Shown: one piece after another, positions 33,351 to 42,267 of the stretch
How the letters are laid out: each line of letters opens with the position of its first letter
Numbering within the stretch: position 1 is the stretch's first letter
NCBI GenBank assembly: GCA_040385875.1
Contig: JAZKGO010000076.1
Location: 8,343 to 72,342 of the forward strand
Direction of reading: 5' to 3'
DNA: 64,000 nt
Source: JANMZR01 sp040385875
GTDB taxonomy: Bacteria > Bacteroidota > Bacteroidia > Cytophagales > Spirosomataceae
Made by a program: the position numbers and the translations under genes
Notes under the pieces: model-generated
Database searches by the model: none
Told to the model about the DNA's origin: nothing
What the model saw: the letters and a program-made list of their open reading frames with translations, nothing else

Positions 33351-34196
33351 ATGGAAAAATCAACAATTAATCCCGCAGGGCTCTGTGAGCAAACAGTTTT
33401 TGAAAATGAATGTACTTTAGACGAAATAGTTTTTCAAAACAAAAATAAGGAATATGGTGCTTATAATTTGAGAATGAGCTATCTGAAAACAATCAATCGA
33501 GCATTTTTTACAGGAACCGCATTGTTTGTTTTTGGTTTGGCCATTCCAACACTTTATGCAAAATTTAATCCGAAGAAAATTGACAAGATAGTTGGAATTA
33601 TCAATTTAGAAAATTTGCCGAAGCCACCAACTGATGTACCACCGGTAGTAATTCCTCCTACACCTATTGAAGTGCCAGACTTACCTACAACTCGTTTTTT
33701 ACCACCTAAAATTGTAGTAGATGAATTGGTTGAGGTTGAAGATTTACCACCAACTCAAGCCGATTTAAAAGACGCACCGGCCGCAATTGAAACAAATCTT
33801 GGTGAACCAACTGATATAACTCCAGTAATTGACGAAACTGCTAAAATTATGGAAATGGTAGAAATTAAGCCTGTTGAAGAAGATCGACCAGTTTTCGTTG
33901 AGCAACAAGCCTTTTTTATAGGCGGCAATTCTGAAATGACTAAATTTCTGCAAAAAAACCTAAAATATCCTAGACAAGCCTCAAATTCAGGTATTTCAGG
34001 CAAAGTATTTCTGAGTTTTATAGTGGATAAAAATGGCCAGATATCAGATGTAACAGTATTAAAAGGAATAGGATTCGGCTGTGATGAAGAAGCGGTACGT
34101 GTAATAAAAGCGATGCCAAATTGGAGTCCAGGTAAGCAGTCAGGTAGGGCCGTGAAGTCGAGATTTAACTTGCCAATTGTTTTTGCTTTGGAATGA
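33351..34196 (+). CDS. tonB: TonB-family energy transducer
   Basis: A 281-residue protein: LDEIVFQNKNKEYGAYNLR is the usual cytoplasmic start of Bacteroidota TonB, one membrane helix follows (about 51-72), then a Pro/Val-rich periplasmic spacer (PPVVIPPTPIEVPDLP) and a C-terminal TonB domain (about 195-281, YPRQASNSGISGKVFLSFIV to RAVKSRFNLPIVF). TonB domains contact outer-membrane receptors. The promoter carries the same tandem operators as blaI, so this gene is probably derepressed together with the downstream blaI and M56 genes rather than by iron. Confidence 0.92.
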   Translation: MEKSTINPAGLCEQTVFENECTLDEIVFQNKNKEYGAYNLRMSYLKTINRAFFTGTALFVFGLAIPTLYAKFNPKKIDKIVGIINLENLPKPPTDVPPVVIPPTPIEVPDLPTTRFLPPKIVVDELVEVEDLPPTQADLKDAPAAIETNLGEPTDITPVIDETAKIMEMVEIKPVEEDRPVFVEQQAFFIGGNSEMTKFLQKNLKYPRQASNSGISGKVFLSFIVDKNGQISDVTVLKGIGFGCDEEAVRVIKAMPNWSPGKQSGRAVKSRFNLPIVFALE

Positions 34197-34210
34197 TTAT
34201 CTGGAGTGTT

Positions 34211-34275
34211 ATTTCGCCGCAGGCAGAAATCTGTTGAACCGTATGGAATTCAGATTTCTGCACTACGTGCGAAAT
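34211..34275. repeat. Imperfect palindrome after tonB (terminator or repetitive element)
   Basis: ATTTCGC (34211-34217) pairs with GCGAAAT (34269-34275) and GCAGAAATCTG (34223-34233) with CAGATTTCTGC (34251-34261), around a loop. Its GC content is higher than the surroundings. It could end tonB transcription, or be one copy of an interspersed palindromic element; no second full copy is in this window. Confidence 0.6.
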
Positions 34276-34285
34276 GACAAAAAAT

Positions 34286-34321
34286 AACTGCCTATTTAGT
34301 TGCAAAACTAAAATAATAGTT
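34286..34321 (+). promoter_or_regulatory. Tandem BlaI-type operators in the blaI promoter
   Basis: AACTG-N6-TAGTT (34286-34301) and AACTA-N6-TAGTT (34306-34321), 20 bp centre to centre with a 4-nt gap, exactly as in the tonB promoter. Implies that BlaI represses its own operon. Confidence 0.7.
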
Positions 34322-34370
34322 TTATATTTATTTGAAATAATTGACTTAAATAAATAATAGATTTAATAGA

Positions 34371-34751
34371 ATGGAAATAAGAGAGTTAACTCGTGCTGAG
34401 GAGGAAATTATGCAAGTGCTTTGGATATTAGAAAAAGGCTTTGTGAAAGATGTAATTGAGCAATTGCCAGAGCCGAAGCCAGCCTACAATACTGTATCTA
34501 CAATAATTAGAATATTGGAAACGAAAGGCTTTATTGATCATAATGCATATGGCAAAACGCATGAATATTTCCCAGTTGTGTCCAAGGAAGAATATAGAAC
34601 TTTTATCACGAATAAGCTGATGGGTGGCTATTTCAAGAATTCAGTCGAAGAAATGATGTCGTTTTTTGTAAGTCAAAAACAAATTGACTTAAAAGAGGCT
34701 GACGAGATTTTGAAAATGATTGAAGCAATGAAATCTAGTGATAAACTATAA
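34371..34751 (+). CDS. blaI: BlaI/MecI/CopY-family transcriptional repressor
   Basis: A 126-residue repressor. The winged helix is clear: LTRAEEEIMQVLWILEKGFV, then YNTVSTIIRILETKGFIDH as recognition region, and a C-terminal dimerisation helix. In classical systems BlaI binds paired palindromic half-sites and is cleaved when a BlaR1/MecR1 membrane peptidase senses beta-lactam; here the partner is the M56 protein encoded 65 nt downstream. There is no beta-lactamase in view, so the ligand is probably something else. It likely binds the AACTA-N6-TAGTT sites before itself and tonB. Confidence 0.93.
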   Translation: MEIRELTRAEEEIMQVLWILEKGFVKDVIEQLPEPKPAYNTVSTIIRILETKGFIDHNAYGKTHEYFPVVSKEEYRTFITNKLMGGYFKNSVEEMMSFFVSQKQIDLKEADEILKMIEAMKSSDKL

Positions 34752-34816
34752 GTGATAAGTTATGAGTGCTATCAAATACTCATAACTAATATCTCATAAC
34801 TCATAACTTTTTACTC
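34752..34816. repeat. Spacer of repeated word ACTCATAACT, direct and inverted
   Basis: AGTTATGAGT (34758-34767) is the exact inverse of ACTCATAACT (34778-34787), giving a 10-bp hairpin with 10-nt loop; further copies CTCATAAC and TCATAACT follow to 34808. It fills the gap between blaI and the M56 gene. Confidence 0.7.
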
Positions 34817-37160
34817 ATGAATGGACTCAATTACTTATTGCAGAGCAACTTATACCTTATAATTTTCTACGGATTTTATTGGGTGTTGCTTCGAAAGGAA
34901 ACTTTCAACAACTTCAACCGGGCTTATTTGGTAATATCTTGTTTGGTGTCATTCGCAATTCCTTTGTGGAATTTGGATATGGTACAAAGTTGGTTCATAA
35001 CCCAAAAAACAACTGAAGTAATTGTGCAAATGAACTTGCCTGAATTTGTGGTTTCAAATGCCAAAGTTGAGAAAACTTTTGACGTAACTAGTTATTTATC
35101 AGTTGTTTATGGAGTAGGTTGTATCATTTTAGGGTTAAAATTAATCATGAATATTTTCAATCTGTACCGCTATTTATATGGGATCACGCCAATAAGTAAG
35201 GCTTTTTCATTTTTCAACACCATTTTTATTGCAGATGGGCTTGATCCTGACGATGTTATTTACGATCATGAACGTGTGCATGCTCGCCAATTTCATTCGT
35301 TTGACGTATTGCTTTTTGAAATAATTGGGATATTCTGTTGGTTTAATCCGGTGATATACCTTTATAAAACTGCCATTAAGAATATCCACGAGTTCATTGC
35401 GGATGAAATCGCTAGCCAAAGCTTACCCAGCAAAATAGATTATGTGATGCTACTTTTTTCAGAAAAATTTCAAACGCACCCTAGCGTTCTGGTCAATAAT
35501 TTTTTCACAAAAACATCTTTAAAAATGAGAATAGAAATGTTAAACAAAAAGCGATCCAACAAAGTGGCTGTGCTCAAATACGGTCTTATTTTTCCACTAT
35601 TTTTAGGGATGTTAATTTTTGCCTCGGCCTTTATTGCCAATGGTGAAAATGTGGCAGGCTTATTAGAAAAAATGAACGATAATGTAGTGTCCGGCGTGAT
35701 TTTGAATGAAGAAAACAAACCTGTAGTTGGCGCATCAATAATAATAAAAGGAGCATATAGGGGTACAACAACTGATTTGAAAGGTGCATTTAAAATAAAT
35801 ATTAAAGATTCAAAAACTGTTTTAATCGTATCGCATGTGGGTTTTGAAAGTATGGAGGTGCCAATAAGTGACCAAAATTATTATTCAGTTATAATGAAAA
35901 AGCAGATAATTTCACTAATGGAAACGGTGGTTGTAGCTTATTCTCCTAATTTTTTTAAGGATACAATCAAAACTAAATCTATTGTAAATGAGCCAGTTAA
36001 CGGAGAGATATTTTCAATAGTGGAGCAAAATGCGGAGTTTCCTGGCGGTCAAGCTGAATTAGGGAAATTTTTACAAAGAAATTTGAGATACCCTAAAGAG
36101 GCACAAAGAAACAATGTTCAAGGTAAGGTTTTTGCAAAGTTTATTGTAGAAGCAGATGGAGAAATCTCTAATATTTCAATTTTGAAAGGATTGGGTTCCG
36201 GATTGGACGAAGAAACAGTACGAGTAATTGGTAAAATGCCCAATTGGAATCCAGGAAAACAAAACGGAAGAGCCGTAAATTCTGAATTTGCAATGCCTGT
36301 TTCGTTTGTTTTGGAGGGTGTTGAAAACTCAAATTCAAGGCCTTTTGAGAAAACAACTGGTGTAGATTATGACCATGCTGATTTATTTTACATAAATGGT
36401 AAAGAAGTCACTAAAAAAATTGCAATGTCGATTAATAATACTTCGATAAAGGCAATCGGTATTTCAAAAGGGGATGTTGCTATAAGAAAATTTGGTCAAA
36501 AAGGTAAAAATGGAGTAGTTGAGATAGTTTTAAAAAGCGATGATGAAGCATTCATTGATAAAAATAAATTTGAGAAACAACCAATTTATTTTTTAGATGG
36601 TAAGGAAATTTCTCTGGCCAAAGTAAAGGAATTAGATGAAGCTAAAATTCAATCCGTTAATGTGGTTACTGTACAAGATGCAATAACAAAATATGGCGAA
36701 AAAGGAAAAGACGGTGTGGTTGAAATAATTACGAGAACTAACAGTACAGATTGGAATGATTTGGCTAAAATATCTCAATTACAAGAAGAAGTTTTCACCG
36801 TTGTGGAAGAAAACGCAGAATTTCCGGGAGGTCAAGGTGGTATGGGCGAATTTTTAGCAAAAAATTTAAGGTATCCTAATCCAGCGCTTCGTGCAAATGT
36901 ACAAGGCAAAGTATTTTTAAGTTTTATTGTGAAAAAAAATGGAGATATTCAAGACATTCAAATATTGAAAGGATTAGGTTTTGGACTTGATGAAGAAGCA
37001 ATTAGAGTTATAAAAGCAATGCCAAAATGGAAGCCGGCCAAGCAATCTGGNNNNNNNNNNNNNNNNNNNNNNNNNNNNNNNNNNNNNNNNNNNNNNNNNN
37101 NNNNNNNNNNNNNNNNNNNNNNNNNNNNNNNNNNNNNNNNNNNNNNNNNNTATGCAGTGT
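34817..37160 (+). CDS. M56 (BlaR1-like) membrane peptidase fused to two TonB C-terminal domains
   Basis: The N-terminal part (about 1-280) is an M56 sensor peptidase with several membrane helices and the zinc motif HERVH followed by EFIADEIASQ. Then come a carboxypeptidase-like beta-sandwich (about 293-370, VVSGVILNEENKPVVGASII), a TonB C-terminal domain (about 400-495), two short repeats resembling receptor plugs (FYINGKEV...KFGQKGKNGVVEIV and YFLDGKEI...KYGEKGKDGVVEII), and a second TonB domain from about 655. The gap at 37051 removes its last part; YAV and a stop follow. It should inactivate BlaI upon signal; the periplasmic domains may sense outer-membrane receptor state, which is inference. 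Confidence 0.85.
37051..37150. other. Assembly gap, 100 N
   Basis: Placeholder gap inside the last TonB domain of the M56 fusion gene. A complete domain needs only about 60-70 more bases there, so little is missing. Confidence 0.98.
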
Positions 37161-37292
37161 AAAAATATGAGTGTCCGCTGCCTCTATTAATTTCGGCTAA
37201 GTTTGAAGAGGTATTTAGCTGTTTTTATCACTATTCTAAGAATATCAGGCCAAATCAGCTTATTTTTTATCGGATTATCCTTAATTTTGTGA

Positions 37293-39530
37293 ATGAAATC
37301 ATTTCAAAAAGTAATACTATTCATTTTCATTTCCCAATTTACCTATTCTCAAAGTCCTTATATCATTAAGGAAATTACCGAAAAAATAAATTTGGATGGA
37401 ACATTGGATGAAAACATTTGGAAAAATGCCGAGGAAATTACAAATTTTTGGCAAGCATTTCCCTCTGATACCATGCTCGCCAAATACCAAACCAAAGTGT
37501 ATCTGGCTTATGACAAGAATAATATTTATCTGGCCGCTCGTATGCTCACTCCAGGGAATAATTATGTAATTCCCTCATTCAAAAGAGATTATAGAGCTGG
37601 AGGTAACGACAATATCAGCTTCGTATTCGATACTTTCAACGACTTTACTAATGGTTTTTTATTTGGCTGCAATCCATATGGGGTAACCCGTGAATCACTC
37701 ATTTATAATGGGGGTACGGATAATAGTTTTTTTAATATGAGTTGGGACAACAAATGGACCTGTTTCACCAAACAAGAAGAATCGGCATGGGTTTGTGAAA
37801 TGGCTATTCCTTTTTCAACGTTACGATTCAAGGACGCCAGTCAAAATTGGAATTTTAAAGTGTATCGCTTTGATACTCAGAGTAATGAAACTACCTCAAT
37901 AGTGCAACTGCCTCAAAATCAAATCATTATGCATTTGGGTTATGCCATTCCTGTGCAGTTCGAAAAGCCTCTTAAGAAGTCGGGATTGAACGGCTCATTT
38001 ATACCTTATATCTCAAGTCAAATAGTCAAGGATTTTGAAAATCCTCAATCTAAAGCAAACGGATTTACACCGGGCTTTGGTGCCGATGCCAAAATATCGG
38101 TTACTTCTGGCTTGAATTTAGATTTGACTTTTAATCCTGATTTTTCTAATGTGGAGGCTGATCGTCAGGTAGTTAACCTTACTCGTTTTGATATTTCACT
38201 ACCAGAACAAAGACAGTTTTTCAATGAAAATTCAGACTTATTTACTGGTTTTGGTAGCTTTAATGTGAATCCTTTTTTGCCTCCTTCGGGTGCGAATGTG
38301 GGTATTGGCAATCAATTAATGAGCCCGTTTTTTTCCAGAAAAATAGGCATTGCTTTTGACTCTACTTTGGGAGTAAATGTGCAAAATAAAATCAGATATG
38401 GAATGCGGCTTTCTGGTAAAATCGACGATAATTGGAGAGTCGGTTTCATGAATATCCAAACAGCCAGAAATGAAACTAACCAAATTTCAGCTGATAATTA
38501 TACGGTAACCTCTGTACAAAGGAAGGTTTTTGATCGGTCAAATATTGCAGCTATTTTTGTAAACAAGGTGCGGGTTGATGAACCAGAAAATGGCACCAAT
38601 CGATATAATAGAGTGGGAGGACTTGAATATAACTACCTTTCGGCGAATACCCATTGGCAAAGCAAAACATTTTATCATCAATCTTTTTCGCCAGTTCAGC
38701 TAGACGATGCCTTTGCTCATGGCATGGTTTTGAATTATAGCGCACGAAAATTAATTGCCAAATGGCAGCACGACTGGGTAGGGAAAGGGTATAATGCTGA
38801 GGTAGGATTTTTGCCAAGAAAGAACTTCTTTCATATTAATCCTACTATTGGGATTAATATTTTTCCTGAAAAGTCATCGATTAATCGTTTTAGCTTTGGC
38901 ATGGCCTATGACGAATATCGTAATAAAGAAATAGGTTTGACCGATCGGGTGGCAGGTCCATTTTTTATGTTAGCTTTCCAGAGTAGTTTTAGATTTTTGG
39001 TCGCAATCAACCAGAATTATACCTATTTATTTAATGAGTTTGATGCATTAAGGGCGAATGGGAAAATGCCAAAACTAGGCAATGGCACTTCTTATACTTA
39101 TTATAATATTAATGCCAATATTGTAAGTGATTTAAGAAAAAAATTAAGTTTTACCGCAACTCCTTTAGTTGGCCAATATTTTAATGGGAATATAGTAAGT
39201 CTTGTTGGAACACTTAATTATCGCTTTCAACCGTATGGTTTGGTGGCAATGAATTTGTCATATAATGATATTAAGATTGGAAACCTAAAAAATAAGGTTT
39301 ATCTAATAGGCCCCAATGTAGATATTACCTTTTCAAAAAAGGTATTTTGGACTTCATTTATTCAATATAATAGTCAATTCGAAAACCTGAATATTAATTC
39401 CAGACTTCAATATCGTTTTGCTCCGGTTTCTGATTTCTTTTTGGTTTATACTGACAATTATAATACAGCTATTCATGCACCCAAAAACCGTGCACTTTTT
39501 GCTAAACTGACCTACTGGTTTAGTTTATGA
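37293..39530 (+). CDS. DUF5916 protein with CBM9-like N-terminal domain
   Basis: A 745-residue exported protein with signal peptide (about 1-18, FTYSQ). Residues about 25-210 form a carbohydrate-binding family 9-like domain (KINLDGTLDENIWKNAEEI, VYLAYDKNNIYLAARM). The rest is the DUF5916 domain, with NPDFSNVEADRQVVNLTRFD and LPEQRQFFNENSDLF as its signature, and a beta-barrel-like end (AKLTYWFSL). Relatives are often annotated as putative membrane-associated hydrolases, but no activity is proven. It should be at the outer membrane. It stands alone and ends at a bidirectional terminator. Confidence 0.9.
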   Translation: MKSFQKVILFIFISQFTYSQSPYIIKEITEKINLDGTLDENIWKNAEEITNFWQAFPSDTMLAKYQTKVYLAYDKNNIYLAARMLTPGNNYVIPSFKRDYRAGGNDNISFVFDTFNDFTNGFLFGCNPYGVTRESLIYNGGTDNSFFNMSWDNKWTCFTKQEESAWVCEMAIPFSTLRFKDASQNWNFKVYRFDTQSNETTSIVQLPQNQIIMHLGYAIPVQFEKPLKKSGLNGSFIPYISSQIVKDFENPQSKANGFTPGFGADAKISVTSGLNLDLTFNPDFSNVEADRQVVNLTRFDISLPEQRQFFNENSDLFTGFGSFNVNPFLPPSGANVGIGNQLMSPFFSRKIGIAFDSTLGVNVQNKIRYGMRLSGKIDDNWRVGFMNIQTARNETNQISADNYTVTSVQRKVFDRSNIAAIFVNKVRVDEPENGTNRYNRVGGLEYNYLSANTHWQSKTFYHQSFSPVQLDDAFAHGMVLNYSARKLIAKWQHDWVGKGYNAEVGFLPRKNFFHINPTIGINIFPEKSSINRFSFGMAYDEYRNKEIGLTDRVAGPFFMLAFQSSFRFLVAINQNYTYLFNEFDALRANGKMPKLGNGTSYTYYNINANIVSDLRKKLSFTATPLVGQYFNGNIVSLVGTLNYRFQPYGLVAMNLSYNDIKIGNLKNKVYLIGPNVDITFSKKVFWTSFIQYNSQFENLNINSRLQYRFAPVSDFFLVYTDNYNTAIHAPKNRALFAKLTYWFSL

Positions 39531-39535
39531 TTTTG

Positions 39536-39566
39536 TTTTCATTTCGCCAAAAGGGCGAAATGAAAA
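39536..39566. terminator. Bidirectional hairpin between convergent genes
   Basis: TTTTCATTTCGCC (39536-39548) pairs perfectly with GGCGAAATGAAAA (39554-39566) around AAAAG. It lies between the DUF5916 and DinB genes and has T/A flanks for both directions. Confidence 0.85.
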
Positions 39567-39576
39567 CTCCAATTTT

Positions 39577-40074
39577 CTATCCTCCCATTTCATCTGCACT
39601 TGGTCCATAGCTTCCAGGAATCGGAATATCTAATAATCTCAAAAACACCCCTAGTTGAGCTCTGTGATGGATTGTTTGGCTTATTGCATGGCGAATACAT
39701 TGGGCCTTAGTAATTGAAACTAAAACCTGATCGCCATATTGAAGCTTCCAATTATTGCCAAATGTGGTTTCATCTGCTACTTTCAAATCAGCCACAGAAT
39801 TTTTGAAGTTTTCTTCGAAATAGGCTAAAATTTCCGCTGTTGTACTCATTTTAGGAGTGGCAAACTCTGCTGTGGAAATATCCAAAACATCCTTTTTTAT
39901 GGCATAAGTTACCCATTTGGCGATGTCGGCAATATGGCTGGAAAGGCTGTATAGTGTCATTGATTTTGGATGAGGCCTCCAGTCAAATTTTTCGGCTGGT
40001 ACCAAACTCAGCATTTTATGAGTGGTTACCGATTCGGCTTCAAACTCTTCTAAAAATAATTCGATTTGTGTCAT
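39577..40074 (-). CDS. DinB family protein
   Basis: ATG at 40072-40074 gives 165 residues. The helical-bundle pattern of DinB/YfiT is clear, including HKMLSLVPAEKFDWRPHPKS, LSSHIADIAKWV (metal ligand His in SLSSH) and TIHHRAQLGVFLRLL, which provides two more His ligands. Many members are metal-dependent thiol transferases, others are uncharacterised. It follows a YafY-type regulator gene and an MFS gene on the same strand; DinB and YafY genes are often neighbours, suggesting that the regulator controls this group. Confidence 0.93.
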   Translation of the reverse strand: MTQIELFLEEFEAESVTTHKMLSLVPAEKFDWRPHPKSMTLYSLSSHIADIAKWVTYAIKKDVLDISTAEFATPKMSTTAEILAYFEENFKNSVADLKVADETTFGNNWKLQYGDQVLVSITKAQCIRHAISQTIHHRAQLGVFLRLLDIPIPGSYGPSADEMGG

Positions 40075-40090
40075 TTCTTTTTTTGTTAAT

Positions 40091-40190
40091 NNNNNNNNNN
40101 NNNNNNNNNNNNNNNNNNNNNNNNNNNNNNNNNNNNNNNNNNNNNNNNNNNNNNNNNNNNNNNNNNNNNNNNNNNNNNNNNNNNNNNNNN
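40091..40190. other. Assembly gap, 100 N
   Basis: Placeholder gap that removes the C-terminal half of the regulator gene. A full WYL-type regulator would need roughly 400 more bases, so the true gap is probably longer than 100. Confidence 0.98.
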
Positions 40191-40705
40191 TCAACTACCC
40201 TTTCATTATTTTCTTGTGAATGATTGGAGAAATAGTTGATTTTAATTTGTGTTTTTCCCTCGATACTTTTTAGAATATTCTGAATAGCAGAATTAGAATC
40301 CTGTCTTAAATCATATTGGTTTTGAACAATTTGAATATGGTTGGTTAAATTGTTAAGGTTATCTTTTTCGATAGGTTTTAATACAGACTTTATTTTATAA
40401 AGAGCTGATTCATAAGTGGTTTTTATGGAATTGTCGGCAAATTTTTCAACTAATTTTTCAGCAGTGATAAGAGCCATTGCTTCTTCTTTAGTGAACATAA
40501 TAGGAGGTAAACGGTAGCCATCCATTAAACTATACCCGATTCCAGCCTCCCCAATGATAGGCACCCCTGATTCTTCTAGGCTGTGAATATCCCGATAAAC
40601 CGTGCGTAAGCTTATGTCAAAACGATCGGCAATTTCTTGAGCTTTTACAATTTTTTTTGATTGCAATTGGATCAAAATAGCCGATATTCGTTCGATTCTG
40701 TTCAT
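40191..40705 (-). CDS. YafY/WYL-type HTH transcriptional regulator, C-terminus lost in gap
   Basis: The visible 171 residues start with a deoR-like helix-turn-helix (ISAILIQLQSKKIVKAQEIA, DISLRTVYRDIHSLEESGVP) and continue GYSLMDGYRLPPIMFTKEEA, the usual linker of YafY-type regulators. The WYL ligand-binding domain begins (QIKINYFSNHSQE) and is cut by the gap. These proteins bind DNA and, through WYL, nucleic acid or nucleotide ligands. It is 4 nt downstream of the MFS gene and upstream of dinB, all on one strand. The truncation is due to assembly. Confidence 0.88.
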
Positions 40706-40709
40706 GGTT

Positions 40710-41960
40710 TTAAGCAGGGCTTACCACGTTCATTGCTGTCTTTAGTTTTGTAATATGCCTTGATAGCCAGTAGATTAAACCTAAGGCGACTATCATTGAG
40801 CCAATAACGGTCCAGCCGAGAGCGGGATAGTTTTCCAAAAAGCCAGTTGAATTTTGGTGAACGATTAAGCCTGCTACAAAAGAAGCCACACCTCCAGATA
40901 TTTGCTGAATGGATGAATTAATACTCATAAAAGCCCCACGATCTTTAGGAGCTGGAATGGCCGAAATTAATGCGCCAGACGAAACCATACGGGCCATTAT
41001 TCCGGCAAACATTACAACGTTTACAGCGATTACAAGCCAGAGCGGTGTTATACCCAAATTACAATAAATATACACCAAAATTCCTGTTACAATCGTGCCG
41101 ATAAAAAAGAGTTTGAAGTGGCCAATACTATCAGCAAATTTGCCTAAAATAGGCCCTGTTAGAATTGAGAATAAGCCAGATACAAAATAGATTGTGGGTA
41201 ATTGGGCCATTGTAATTCCCAAATTATTAATACTAAAAGCTGAGCCAAAAGGCATAAGCATAAAACCACCGGTGGCCAACAAAGCTGTGCCTAAAAAAGC
41301 CCTTAAATGTAATGGTTTGGAAATATTTTCCCATAAATGTTTGAAAGCGTTATGATCAAAATCAGATTTGATATGCTCGTTTACAGGTTTCATTTTCCAA
41401 GCAATAATAATCCCAACGATTATTCCAAAAATAGCTATTAACCAAAAAGGAGCATGCCAATCAAACTGATTGGCCAAATACAAGCCAATGGGTAAACCTA
41501 ATATCTGGCTCGAGGCAAAGGCCATTTGTACAAAACCCATCACACGGCCACGTACCTCAAATTTGAACAAATCAGTAATTATTGCAAAACCGACAGAGCC
41601 AATTACCCCTCCAAATATCCCTGTAACAATTCGTGCGGCCAACAAAAATTCGTAAGTATTGGCCATTGCACAGCAAATGGTGCCAATTAAAAAGCCAACA
41701 TAAAAGAAAAGTAGAAATTTTTTGCGATCGTATCTATCGGCAAAGCCGGCCGCCAATAAGCCAGTGCCACCCGCACTAAATGCATAAGCAGACACCACAA
41801 AACCGAATTGTGCAGTTGTGATATTCAATTTCGGCATTAAAATAGCCCCTAATGGCGATAAAACCATAAAATCAAGGATTACAGTAAACTGAATAATTGC
41901 CAAAATAGCAATCATGAAAACTTGATAAGGTGTGAAAATTCTTTCTTTTGAAAGCTTCAT
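40710..41960 (-). CDS. MFS transporter (drug/sugar exporter type)
   Basis: A 416-residue protein with 12 predicted helices. The motif A region GFADRYDRKKFLLFFYVGFL between helices 2 and 3 is typical of the DHA1 exporter group, and VLDFMVLSPLGAILMP is a family feature of helix 1. It should export small molecules using the proton gradient; the substrate is unknown. It is first in an MFS-YafY-dinB set. Its leader, directly before the ATG, is nearly the same as that of the M48 peptidase at 22167-22976. Confidence 0.93.
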   Translation of the reverse strand: MKLSKERIFTPYQVFMIAILAIIQFTVILDFMVLSPLGAILMPKLNITTAQFGFVVSAYAFSAGGTGLLAAGFADRYDRKKFLLFFYVGFLIGTICCAMANTYEFLLAARIVTGIFGGVIGSVGFAIITDLFKFEVRGRVMGFVQMAFASSQILGLPIGLYLANQFDWHAPFWLIAIFGIIVGIIIAWKMKPVNEHIKSDFDHNAFKHLWENISKPLHLRAFLGTALLATGGFMLMPFGSAFSINNLGITMAQLPTIYFVSGLFSILTGPILGKFADSIGHFKLFFIGTIVTGILVYIYCNLGITPLWLVIAVNVVMFAGIMARMVSSGALISAIPAPKDRGAFMSINSSIQQISGGVASFVAGLIVHQNSTGFLENYPALGWTVIGSMIVALGLIYWLSRHITKLKTAMNVVSPA

Positions 41961-41964
41961 GAGT

Positions 41965-42024
41965 ATATAAGTGTTTTTTTAAGGTCTAAAGGAATCTCCA
42001 ATCTACTCACCTGTGATTGTTGAC
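41965..42024 (-). promoter_or_regulatory. Leader/promoter sequence shared with the M48 peptidase gene (copy 2)
   Basis: On the minus strand GTCAACAATCAC, then GATTCC, AGACCTTAAAAAAACA and TTATAT lead to the MFS start codon. 33 of 38 bases (41965-42002) match 22975-23012. Beyond 42024, up to 42267, the gap is AT-rich and shows no further structure. Confidence 0.55.
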
Positions 42025-42267
42025 CTTCAGATTATGGTGATTTCACGAGAAAAATAATTTTTTAATAATCAATAATTTGCAAAAATCGGTAAAACATCCT
42101 GATTAATATTAAATGCCCCAAATTATTTAGTTATTTTCTTATAAAAACATAATTTCTTTACAATCAAGATAGAAATAAGCATATTTTTTATTTATTTTGT
42201 AAGATTATTTAATGGTATTTTTACGTTAAATAATTGAAATTTTTTCGAATTTTTTAAAAACAAGATA

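Noticed and set aside
34201..34815. CRISPR-like repeats
   Set aside because: The repeated words are too short, irregularly spaced and inverted; there are no spacers of constant length and no cas genes in the window.
37282..37289. TAATTTTG as -7 element of the DUF5916 gene
   Set aside because: It lies only three bases before the start codon, so transcription would begin inside the gene.
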